Notes: generated by a model not told the origin, from the letters alone. A DNA stretch of 6,368 bases from an uncultured Campylobacter sp. (GCF_938045225.1 NZ_CALINL010000270.1:1-6368), one strand, 5' to 3'. Shown: positions 1-6,292, counted from the first letter of the stretch. Numbers and translations are program-made.

Positions 1-1410
1 AAACGGAGCAATAACCTTTTTATAGAATACATACAGTAAAACAGCCGCAAAAAGATACTTGATGATAGGTAAAAACGGTACTACATAAAGCTCAAAAAAC
101 GACTGCACCTTACTGGCCGGCGTTTGTTTATCTTGGCGCTGGAACTCAAAGTTACTAACAGTAACCTCGTCGCCTCTGTTTTGGTCAAAACCGATGGACT
201 GGCGAATGAGAGCGTCTATGCGCGCTAGTTGCTCTTTATCAAGCGGTACATAGGCTATTTCACTGGTCGGGCTTCCCTTTTCGTCTTTTTTATTTTCATA
301 TTTTCCATCCACGACTACAGCGGCGCTTAGGCGGTTTATCTTAGCAAACTGATCTTTTACGCGCTCGACTTTTTTTGAGATCTCATAGTTTGTCGTGGAT
401 GAGCTTTTAGAGTATAACTCTTTCATTTTACCGTCTTGAAGACCTTCAACCGGACCGATATTACTCACGGCTCCAGGTACGCCTTGCACTTCGGCTTCTT
501 TGCTGCCTTGGCGTTTTTCTTCGACGTTTTGTTCGCTTCTAGCTACAGAGTTTGGATCAAAGGTCTCGCTTTGGCTATCTTTTCTAGCAAAGTCAAAGTC
601 TATGGTGACTTTTGCTACGACCTTATCCGATCCACCCACGATAGGCGATAGGACGTTTATGATTTTTTCTTCTAGATTGTGCTCTGCGTCGCGTTTGTAG
701 CGGATTTGTTGCGTGATCTGATCGCTATCGTATTCGCCGTCCTCCTCGCCTAGCGGTACTCCGTCCTGGCTCACGATTTTTACTTGCTCTGGTTTTAAAT
801 TTGCCACCGCGGCGGCGACTAAATTTTTAATGCCCGTGATTTGTTTTAAATTTAAGCTCTGTCCGTCTTTTAAATTTAACACGATAGAGGCGCTTGGCGG
901 CGTGGCTCGCTCGGTAAAAATCGTTTCTTTGGGTATCGCGATACGCACGATGGCTTTATTTATCGGCGCTAGACTTTCTATCGTGCGAGCCAGCTCGCCC
1001 TCGAGAGCACGCTGAAATTTAACCTTTTGCTCGGCATCCGTCGCACCGAATTCTTGCTTATCGAAAATCTCAAATCCGACCTTGCCGTCTTTTAAAATCC
1101 CAAGCGACGCGATCGAGATCCTCTCGCGGTAAACGTCCGAGTTTGGCACCAAAATCGTGCCCTCATTTAAAATTTTGTACTTTACCTTATCTTTTTCAAG
1201 CTGTTGAATAATTAGCGCGGAGTCTGCAGCAGATGTATCTTCAAAAAGTACGCTGTAACCGTCGTAGCCTTCATTTGAGCTTTTATAAATACTCAAAAAC
1301 ACTAAAAAACCGACCACGAGCACGACCGAGCCCGCAGCGACTAGGCGCTGTCTTAACGAGAGGTTGTGATAGACCTGTCCGATTTGTTGAATTGCGGTTT
1401 TAAAATCCAT
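1..1410 (-). CDS. fliF: Flagellar MS-ring protein FliF (C-terminus beyond window)
   Basis: FliF forms the MS ring in the inner membrane, the platform on which the flagellar motor and export apparatus assemble. The reading frame is open from the ATG at 1410 to base 1, giving 470 codons; the family is usually about 550-570 residues, so the missing part is the cytoplasmic tail that binds FliG. Residues 1-22 are cytoplasmic, and a first membrane helix spans about 23-42. The periplasmic ring-building region follows, with the conserved stretch IAIPKETIFTE at 157-167 and PPSASIVL at 171-178. A Ser/Glu/Lys-rich insert at about 275-345 fits the beta-collar region. NYEISKKVER (341-350) and RGDEVTV (412-418) are typical FliF motifs. 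A second membrane helix lies at about 442-463. The start codon directly follows the hisC stop (TAAATG). The nearest purine-rich site, GAGGG, is about 13 bases upstream, so translation is probably coupled to hisC. Identification is secure from the motifs and the two-helix topology. Confidence 0.96.
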   Translation of the reverse strand, partial: MDFKTAIQQIGQVYHNLSLRQRLVAAGSVVLVVGFLVFLSIYKSSNEGYDGYSVLFEDTSAADSALIIQQLEKDKVKYKILNEGTILVPNSDVYRERISIASLGILKDGKVGFEIFDKQEFGATDAEQKVKFQRALEGELARTIESLAPINKAIVRIAIPKETIFTERATPPSASIVLNLKDGQSLNLKQITGIKNLVAAAVANLKPEQVKIVSQDGVPLGEEDGEYDSDQITQQIRYKRDAEHNLEEKIINVLSPIVGGSDKVVAKVTIDFDFARKDSQSETFDPNSVARSEQNVEEKRQGSKEAEVQGVPGAVSNIGPVEGLQDGKMKELYSKSSSTTNYEISKKVERVKDQFAKINRLSAAVVVDGKYENKKDEKGSPTSEIAYVPLDKEQLARIDALIRQSIGFDQNRGDEVTVSNFEFQRQDKQTPASKVQSFFELYVVPFLPIIKYLFAAVLLYVFYKKVIAPF

Positions 1411-2511
1411 TTACTTTAAATTTCCCTCGATTTGTTCTAAAACTACGTCGTTTTGATTTGGTTGCCCGATCGTTATGCGAATCGCGTTTAATCCGTAGCC
1501 TTTTAGGTCACGTAAAATTATACCTTTTTTTAATAGTTTTTGAGCAAGCTCGCTCGCGTTTTGACGCTTAAACTCAAAAACGATAAAATTCGTAAAGCTC
1601 GGCAGACGCTTTATGCCGTGAAGGTCGGCAAATTTTTCATACTTTTTCATCTCTTTAAAATTCGTATCAAGCGTCATTTTTACGAATTCTTCGTCTTTTA
1701 GCGCCTCGATAGCAGCTTTTAAACTAAGCGTCGTTATATTAAACGGTGCTCTTAGTTTACCTAGCTCGTTCATCACGCTTTGCTCGCCGATGCCGTATCC
1801 TACGCGCATACCGCCGAGACCGTAAGCCTTAGAAAACGTGCCCAGATATATCGCGTTTGGAAATTTAGCTATGAGCTCGCGCGGTTTTATCTCTTTTTTC
1901 GCGTCTTTAAATTTAGCAAACTCCTGATACGCACCGTCGATAACCACAAGCGTATCGGTGTCAATCTGTTCTAAAAATTTATAAATTTCCTCGGCGTCTA
2001 AGCAGCCTCCGAGAGGGTTATTCGGTACGCATAAAAATATCACGCCGATCTTGTCTTTGTTTGCCTTGTAAATTTGCAAAAACTCGCCTAGATCATGCTC
2101 TTTGCTCTTTGTTTTAAAGACCTTCGCGCCCGTTGCTTTAGCGTAAATTTCATACATAGCAAATGTTATGCCCGCGGTTAAAATTCCCTTGTTCGCGTTT
2201 GCCTTTGCGTGCACGGCAAATTCTATTATCTGATCGCTTCCAGAGCCTATGACGATAGATTTTTCGCCGACGCCGAATTTGCTCGCTAGCGCTGCCTTTA
2301 GCTCGAAGTAGCTGTCGTCGGGATAAAGATGCATTTTATTTACTATCTCGCCGACTGCTTTTACTACCGCGGGGCTCGTGCCGTACGGGTTTTCGTTACT
2401 GGCTAGCTTGATGACGTCTTTCGCGTCGATGCCGTATTCGCGCACGACTAGCTCGATAGGTTTGCCCGCCTCGTAGCTTACTAAATTTGCCAAATTTTCG
2501 TTAAATTTCAT
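1411..2511 (-). CDS. hisC: Histidinol-phosphate aminotransferase HisC
   Basis: This PLP enzyme transfers the amino group from glutamate to imidazole-acetol phosphate in histidine synthesis. It is a complete 366-residue class I/II aminotransferase of normal HisC length. SNENPYG (38-44) is the N-terminal substrate/PLP signature. GSGSDQ (89-94) binds the cofactor phosphate. N165 in CVPNNPLGG and D192/Y195 in IDGAYQEF are the expected cofactor contacts. K228 in GTFSKAYGLGG is the Schiff-base lysine, and R345 in LNAIRITIG is the likely carboxylate-binding arginine. The common NNPTG motif reads NNPLG here, which I recall as normal for Campylobacter HisC. The ATG follows the pheA stop by one base and has a strong ribosome site (GGGAGGA) inside the end of pheA, which fixes the start. 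No other his gene is present; its place beside pheA suggests it may also transaminate aromatic precursors (inference). Some aromatic or threonine-phosphate aminotransferases look similar, but HisC is the best call. Confidence 0.93.
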   Translation of the reverse strand: MKFNENLANLVSYEAGKPIELVVREYGIDAKDVIKLASNENPYGTSPAVVKAVGEIVNKMHLYPDDSYFELKAALASKFGVGEKSIVIGSGSDQIIEFAVHAKANANKGILTAGITFAMYEIYAKATGAKVFKTKSKEHDLGEFLQIYKANKDKIGVIFLCVPNNPLGGCLDAEEIYKFLEQIDTDTLVVIDGAYQEFAKFKDAKKEIKPRELIAKFPNAIYLGTFSKAYGLGGMRVGYGIGEQSVMNELGKLRAPFNITTLSLKAAIEALKDEEFVKMTLDTNFKEMKKYEKFADLHGIKRLPSFTNFIVFEFKRQNASELAQKLLKKGIILRDLKGYGLNAIRITIGQPNQNDVVLEQIEGNLK

Positions 2512-2512
2512 C

Positions 2513-3589
2513 TCATTCCTCCCACGCGACGTAGCTTCCTAGCCACGCGATTTCGTGACCGTAGCTTATCGCTTTTTGTATCGCTTTTTGGACGTTGTCG
2601 TCGTCGATGTGCCCCTCGAAATCTATATAAAAATTCGCCTTAAATTCGCGCTGTTTTATCGGGCGACTCTCTAGTTTGGTTATATTTATACCCTCGTCTC
2701 TAAATGCCAAAAGTAGCTCCACTAGCCCGCCCGGACGGTGCTCGGTCTTTGCTAAGATAGACGTTTTATTTCTTTGCGCGCGCTCGTTTTTAAAATCGCT
2801 TAATATAAAAAATCTCGTACGGTTTGCGGCGTTGTCCTCGATCGTCTCAAACAAGATCGGCACGCCGTAAAGCTTGGCTGCGATCTTAGAGCAGATGGCG
2901 GCCGAATTTGGCTCGCTGCTAGCTAGCTGCGCGGCCTGTGCGGTCGATTTTGCCGGGATAAACTCGACTGATGAAAGCATGTGATCGTCTAAAAATTTGC
3001 GGCACTGATTGTAGCCTTGCGGGTGCGAGTAGATGCGTTTGATATCCTTTAAATTTTCGCACTTGCTCGCAAAAATATGATGAATATCCATGTAAATTTC
3101 AGCCACGACCTTGACGCTATCAAACCGCCCGAGGCAGTCCAGCGTCGCGCCTACCGCGCCTTCTGTATTATTTTCTATCGGCACGACGCCGTATTTGGCC
3201 TCTTTGTGCTTTAGTTTGGTAAAAACCGCCTCGATGCTAGCTAGCGGCAGATATGCGCTCATCGCGCCAAATCGACTCTCCGCGGCTTGGTGCGTGTAGG
3301 TGCCCTCAGGCCCTAGATAGGCGACTTTTTCCGGCATCTCGAGGTTTCTACTGACGGCGAAAATCTCAAGATAAATCGCCTCAATCGCAGCCTTGTTTAA
3401 AAAGGCGGAGTCTTGCCCCTCTAGGCGGTTTAGGATCGCTCTTTCGCGCTCGGGGCGGTAGATCGCGCTGCCGCTGGTTTGCTTTAGCTCGCCGATCTTT
3501 CGCACGAAATTCATGCGTTCATTTAGGCGCTTTAGCACCTCGTCGTCGATCTTATCTATCTCGCTTCTGAGGTCGTTTATGTTTTGCAT
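2513..3589 (-). CDS. pheA: Bifunctional chorismate mutase/prephenate dehydratase (P-protein)
   Basis: PheA converts chorismate to prephenate and then to phenylpyruvate, the committed steps of phenylalanine synthesis in the cytoplasm. The 358 residues show three parts. An AroQ-type chorismate mutase at about 1-88 carries R8, R25, K36 and the RPERER segment (45-50). A prephenate dehydratase at about 88-265 starts with AYLGPEGTYTH (90-100), contains VVPIENNTEGAVG (135-147) and YSHPQGYNQC (187-196), and ends in the catalytic TRF motif (258-260). A C-terminal ACT domain at about 275-358 has RPGGLVELL (285-293) and ESRP (307-310), the residues that bind phenylalanine in this family, so feedback inhibition is expected. 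Length matches proteobacterial P-proteins. The start follows lysA by 9 bases with a ribosome site AGGGAG that overlaps the lysA stop. In C. jejuni, as I recall, a hydrolase gene sits between lysA and pheA; it is absent here. Confidence 0.96.
   Translation of the reverse strand: MQNINDLRSEIDKIDDEVLKRLNERMNFVRKIGELKQTSGSAIYRPERERAILNRLEGQDSAFLNKAAIEAIYLEIFAVSRNLEMPEKVAYLGPEGTYTHQAAESRFGAMSAYLPLASIEAVFTKLKHKEAKYGVVPIENNTEGAVGATLDCLGRFDSVKVVAEIYMDIHHIFASKCENLKDIKRIYSHPQGYNQCRKFLDDHMLSSVEFIPAKSTAQAAQLASSEPNSAAICSKIAAKLYGVPILFETIEDNAANRTRFFILSDFKNERAQRNKTSILAKTEHRPGGLVELLLAFRDEGINITKLESRPIKQREFKANFYIDFEGHIDDDNVQKAIQKAISYGHEIAWLGSYVAWEE
2517..2523 (-). promoter_or_regulatory. Ribosome binding site of hisC inside the 3' end of pheA
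   Basis: GGGAGGA lies within the last codons of pheA, five bases before the hisC ATG, with the pheA TGA between them. It is the best Shine-Dalgarno match I noticed in the window and decides the hisC start. Confidence 0.8.
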
Positions 3590-3594
3590 TTTCG

Positions 3595-3600
3595 CTCCCT
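3595..3600 (-). promoter_or_regulatory. Ribosome binding site of pheA overlapping the lysA stop
   Basis: AGGGAG begins inside the lysA TAG stop and lies five bases before the pheA ATG. It fixes the pheA start and means that ribosomes ending lysA translation sit on the pheA initiation site, so the two genes are probably translationally coupled. Confidence 0.75.
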
Positions 3601-4840
3601 AGCCTAAAAATTCTTGCTCCAGCGCCACGATATCCTCAAAACTCTCGCGGCGTCTTATCAAAAAGTCCTCGCCGCCCTTTACCGCAACCTCCGCGACGCG
3701 TCCGCGAGTGTTGTAGTTGCTACTCATCGCAAAGCCGTATGCGCCGGCTGATTTGATAACGACGAGATCGCCTGGGTTTAACGGCGGTAAATTTCGGTCT
3801 TTTGCGAGGAAATCTCCGCTCTCGCAGATCGGCCCAACCACGTCGCAAGGGCTAAATTTTAGCTTGCGAAGCTGCTCGGTCTTGCACTCGCAAAGAGTCT
3901 TGCCGCCGCTAATAGCGAAAATTTTATGCCTAGCCTGGTAAAGGCTCGGTCGGATAAGGTCGTTCATCGCACCGTCCACGATCACAAAGCGCTTGTTTTT
4001 ATTAAATTTCTCGTAAAGCACGCTAGTTAGAAAATATCCCGCGTTGCCGACGATAAAGCGTCCAGGCTCGCAGACTACCGTGACGTCCAGGCCGCTTAAA
4101 TTTGCTAAAATGCCCTGTGCGTATTCGTATAGATCAGGCTCGCTCTCGTCGCCGTAAACGATACCTATGCCGCCGCCGACGTCAAAAAATTTGATGTCGA
4201 TTTGCGCCGCTTTTAGCTCGCGAGTCAAATTTGCCACGATCTTTGCCGCTTCGATAACAGGCTTTATGTCGGTTATCTGCGAGCCGATGTGGCTGTGGAT
4301 ACCGACCGGTTCTAGATGCGGCGAATTTTTGGCGTGTAGATACATTTTTTTCGCCGTTTGAAGATCTACGCCGAATTTATTTTCGTTTAGTCCGGTCGAG
4401 ATATAGGGGTGAGTCTTAGCGTCGATGTCTGGATTTACGCGGATGCTGATGCGAGCGGGCTTGCCCAGCTGCTTTGCGATATCCTCCAAGCGGTTCATCT
4501 CGGCTTCGCTTTCTAAATTTATCATCAAGATTTCATTTTCCAGCGCAAATTTAAGCTCGTCGTCGCGCTTACCCACGCCGCTTAGGATTATCTGATAGCT
4601 TTTAGCTCCCGCTAGCAGCGCGCGCCTAACTTCGCCCACGCTCACGCAGTCAAACCCGGCTCCAAGCCCGGCTAAAAATTTCAAAACGCTTAAATTTGAG
4701 TTTGCCTTAACGGCGTAGCATACGAGAGATTTTCTAGCGTGAAACGCGTTTTTAAGCGCTTCGTAGCGGTGCGCCATGTAGTCAAAATCGTAAACGTAAA
4801 GAGGGGTGCCGTATTTTTGCGCTAAATTCGTAAAATCCAT
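3599..4840 (-). CDS. lysA: Diaminopimelate decarboxylase LysA
   Basis: LysA decarboxylates meso-diaminopimelate to L-lysine, the last step of the pathway that also supplies peptidoglycan. The complete 413-residue protein has the fold-type III (alanine racemase-like) architecture. The PLP lysine is K45 in CYAVKANSN (41-49). HSHIGSQ (182-188) and DVGGGIG (220-226) hold the cofactor phosphate, and EPGR (258-261) is the family signature. NDLIRPSLY (293-301) binds substrate. CESGD (339-343) provides the catalytic cysteine C339 from the partner subunit, and GAYG (366-369) followed by Y376 and NTRG closes the active site, so a homodimer is expected. All key residues are present and the length is normal. 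The ATG has AAGG six bases upstream. It is probably the first gene of a lysA-pheA-hisC-fliF transcript, since a 55-base gap with a possible promoter separates it from the permease. Arginine or carboxynorspermidine decarboxylases are related, but the motif set fits LysA. Confidence 0.96.
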   Translation of the reverse strand: MDFTNLAQKYGTPLYVYDFDYMAHRYEALKNAFHARKSLVCYAVKANSNLSVLKFLAGLGAGFDCVSVGEVRRALLAGAKSYQIILSGVGKRDDELKFALENEILMINLESEAEMNRLEDIAKQLGKPARISIRVNPDIDAKTHPYISTGLNENKFGVDLQTAKKMYLHAKNSPHLEPVGIHSHIGSQITDIKPVIEAAKIVANLTRELKAAQIDIKFFDVGGGIGIVYGDESEPDLYEYAQGILANLSGLDVTVVCEPGRFIVGNAGYFLTSVLYEKFNKNKRFVIVDGAMNDLIRPSLYQARHKIFAISGGKTLCECKTEQLRKLKFSPCDVVGPICESGDFLAKDRNLPPLNPGDLVVIKSAGAYGFAMSSNYNTRGRVAEVAVKGGEDFLIRRRESFEDIVALEQEFLG

Positions 4841-4866
4841 AACCGACCTTGTTTAAAAATAGTTAG

Positions 4867-4872
4867 ATTTTA
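4867..4872 (-). promoter_or_regulatory. Possible -10 element for the lysA-pheA-hisC-fliF transcript
   Basis: TAAAAT sits in the 55-base gap between the permease stop and lysA, the only intergenic space before the tight four-gene run. A start about seven bases downstream would leave a short leader of roughly 20 bases containing the lysA ribosome site AAGG (4847-4850). No good -35 is visible, which is common in this genus. The gap may equally be transcribed through from the permease gene. Confidence 0.25.
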
Positions 4873-4895
4873 CAGAAATTTTGCCTAAATCTCTC

Positions 4896-5957
4896 TTAAC
4901 GACTCCCAAAACGCAGATAAAAAGCGTATGCGCCGAGTAAAATAATCGGTAAAAGCACACCGACCTCTGGCGAGACGACGCCGTTTCTAGCAAACCTCAT
5001 CATAACAAAAAGCACGCCCCAAACGCAAAGCGAGGCGATCGTGAAGATAAAGCTTTTTAAGGCGAGATTAAAAAATCGTCCGGTAACCGGCAAAAAATAG
5101 TAAATAATGAGTACCATAAACGGCGCAAAAAAAGGCGCAAATGCGAGGTTATAAAGCGTAGTTTTGGTCGAATTTAGCCCGATGCCCTCGTCTTTAAACG
5201 CCAAAATATAATCCACGGCATCCGGGATCGTGATCGCCGAGCTCTCCGCTGACGCGCTTTCTATCGTCTTTGGCTTAAAATTTTCAAGCGTTTTTAGCTC
5301 GCTTGGCGTTTTGATATCGAGTCCCTTTTCGCCAAGCTTGATATTTTGCGGCAAATTTACGATTTTAGCGTTCTTTAAAAGCCACGCGTCATCCACAAAC
5401 TTCCCGCTTTCGCCGAAGGTCGCGCTGCGCAGATTGCTGCCGTTTATATCAAATATCCGCACATCTTTAGCCTCGCCGCTAATAGGATTTAGGCTATCCA
5501 CATAGACAAATTTGCCTTCGAATTTTAAGAAAATATCCGAGCTCGTGCGTGATAAATTCGAGAGTTTCACGATATTTCGCCCGTACTCGTAAGCGTAGGC
5601 AAAAGGCGTGAAATTTAGTCCAACGTAAATAAACGTAATGACAAGCGCGATGTAAAAAGGCGGTTTTATCAGGCGATTTTTATCGATACCCAGCGCGTAA
5701 AAGCTCACAAGCTCGTTGCTGCGAATCATGCTAAATTTGCTAGTTATCAGCGCAAAAATGAGCGCAAGCGGTAAGACGTAGTTTACCGCCGTAAGCGAAG
5801 TTAGGCCAAAATAAAGCAGCTTTAGGTTCGCGCTTGCGGGCATATCTTTTAAGTTGGTTAGGATGTCGATGCCGACGTAAAAAAGCGTGAGCGCGATGAA
5901 TAAAATCATGAAATATTTAAAATAAAGCCAGCCGACGTAACGCGCGTAAAGATTCAT
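4896..5957 (-). CDS. LptF/LptG family lipopolysaccharide-export permease
   Basis: Members of this family (YjgP/YjgQ, LptF/LptG) are the membrane subunits of the LptB2FG transporter, which lifts lipopolysaccharide or lipooligosaccharide out of the inner membrane. The 353 residues show the family layout: membrane helices at about 12-32, 54-74 and 99-119, a soluble periplasmic domain at about 125-265 (the beta-jellyroll region), then helices at about 270-288, 302-320 and 331-348. The stretch MIRSNELVSFYALGI (77-91) is the conserved cytoplasmic coupling loop that contacts the ATPase LptB. The protein is at the short end of family length. The ATG has AAAAGG six bases upstream (5964-5969). A neighbouring pth gene, as I recall, accompanies this permease in C. 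jejuni and H. pylori, which supports orthology. From sequence alone I cannot tell LptF from LptG, so no symbol is given. It ends 55 bases before lysA and may be co-transcribed with it. Confidence 0.9.
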   Translation of the reverse strand: MNLYARYVGWLYFKYFMILFIALTLFYVGIDILTNLKDMPASANLKLLYFGLTSLTAVNYVLPLALIFALITSKFSMIRSNELVSFYALGIDKNRLIKPPFYIALVITFIYVGLNFTPFAYAYEYGRNIVKLSNLSRTSSDIFLKFEGKFVYVDSLNPISGEAKDVRIFDINGSNLRSATFGESGKFVDDAWLLKNAKIVNLPQNIKLGEKGLDIKTPSELKTLENFKPKTIESASAESSAITIPDAVDYILAFKDEGIGLNSTKTTLYNLAFAPFFAPFMVLIIYYFLPVTGRFFNLALKSFIFTIASLCVWGVLFVMMRFARNGVVSPEVGVLLPIILLGAYAFYLRFGSR

Positions 5958-6292
5958 TTATGGCCTTTTAAATCAAATTTTGCGTACGCGGGGCGGCGGA
6001 CAAGAGCGACGCTCTCAAAAGTATCAAATCTAAACAGCTCTGTTTTTTGAGTGAAATTTAATAAATACAAGACTCTAGACAAAAGACAAGCCTGCGAAAA
6101 AACAGCATTTTGCGTAAATTTTATAAATTTGCTAGTAAAATTTTTAAGTAAATTTATAAAATTTGTAGCAAAGAAAATTTGGCGCACGGTTTTAAATTTT
6201 GGCTTTAAATTTAATAGATTTTTCAGCGCTTTAAAAAGCTCCAAAATTTGACGAAATACAAAAGCCTTAAATGCTAAATTTAACCCTCTCAC
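5954..6292 (-). CDS. Doubtful 112-codon ORF filling the pth-permease gap
   Basis: I do not recognise this protein. The frame starts at a GTG that overlaps the pth stop (GTGA), with AAAAAAGG six bases upstream, and ends in a TGA that overlaps the permease start (ATGA). That arrangement would suit a coupled gene. Against it, the peptide is about 15% Phe and equally rich in Lys, with runs such as NFINLLKNFTSKFIKF that arise simply from repeated AAATTT. It has no clear membrane helix, signal peptide or domain. The opposite strand of the same stretch also carries an open frame (6051-6251) with nearly the same peptide, because the DNA there is an inverted repeat. The most likely reading is non-coding spacer with a chance open frame; a real small protein is possible but unsupported. 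Confidence 0.2.
   Translation of the reverse strand: MRGLNLAFKAFVFRQILELFKALKNLLNLKPKFKTVRQIFFATNFINLLKNFTSKFIKFTQNAVFSQACLLSRVLYLLNFTQKTELFRFDTFESVALVRRPAYAKFDLKGHK
6062..6089 (-). promoter_or_regulatory. Possible sigma-70 promoter upstream of the permease gene
   Basis: On the minus strand TTGTCT (6084-6089) is followed after 16 bases by TATTTA (6062-6067). Transcription would start near 6055, leaving a leader of roughly 98 bases before the permease ATG. Campylobacter promoters rely mainly on the -10 element and the region is AT-rich, so chance matches are likely. Confidence 0.2.
6116..6164. repeat. Perfect 15-base inverted repeat, AT-rich hairpin
   Basis: The left arm AAATTTTATAAATTT (6116-6130) is the exact reverse complement of the right arm AAATTTATAAAATTT (6150-6164), with a 19-base loop. 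As RNA the stem can extend inward by about three pairs (6131-6133 with 6147-6149, one of them G-U) and outward by two G-U pairs. It has no trailing T-run in either direction, so it does not look like a standard terminator. In an AAATTT-rich region part of this symmetry is expected, but a perfect 15-base match is longer than the hexamer alone would give. Function unknown; possibilities are a 3'-end stabiliser of pth mRNA, a processing site, or a protein-binding palindrome. Confidence 0.75.

Larger units (their letters stand above)
5958..6288. other. Mosaic intergenic spacer between pth and the permease gene
   Basis: About 330 bases without a convincing gene. Most of it is AT-rich and packed with AAATTT (about a dozen copies), centred on the inverted repeat at 6116-6164. 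The part nearest the permease is different: 5982-6016 is GC-rich, contains the 8-base palindrome GCGTACGC (5982-5989) and a short hairpin AGAGC-GAC-GCTCT (6003-6015). A possible promoter for the permease lies at 6062-6089. I see no tRNA, riboswitch or clear Rho-independent terminator for pth. Confidence 0.7.

Noticed and set aside
1411..1560. Search for a sigma-54-type flagellar promoter upstream of fliF
   Set aside because: By eye I found no minus-strand match to the GG-N10-GC core with good flanks close to fliF; the gene more likely relies on the upstream operon.
2918..3246. CTAGCTAG-containing repeats at about 2919-2932 and 3236-3245
   Set aside because: Both are short and fall in pheA codons for Ala/Ser/Leu stretches; spacing and context do not suggest a site or array.
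5230..5505. 91-codon plus-strand ORF opposite the permease gene
   Set aside because: It lies wholly antisense to the well-supported permease gene, has no recognisable motif and no convincing ribosome site; it is a shadow frame. The shorter plus-strand frames within fliF, hisC, pheA and lysA are rejected for the same reason.
6032..6048. Possible plus-strand terminator: AAACA, GCTC loop, TGTTT, then a T-run
   Set aside because: The stem is only five or six weak pairs and it points along the plus strand, where no gene ends; on the minus strand there is no T-run after it.
6051..6251. 66-codon plus-strand ORF in the pth-permease spacer
   Set aside because: Its Phe/Lys-rich peptide mirrors the minus-strand frame because of the inverted repeat and AAATTT density; there is no other plus-strand gene in the window and no domain.
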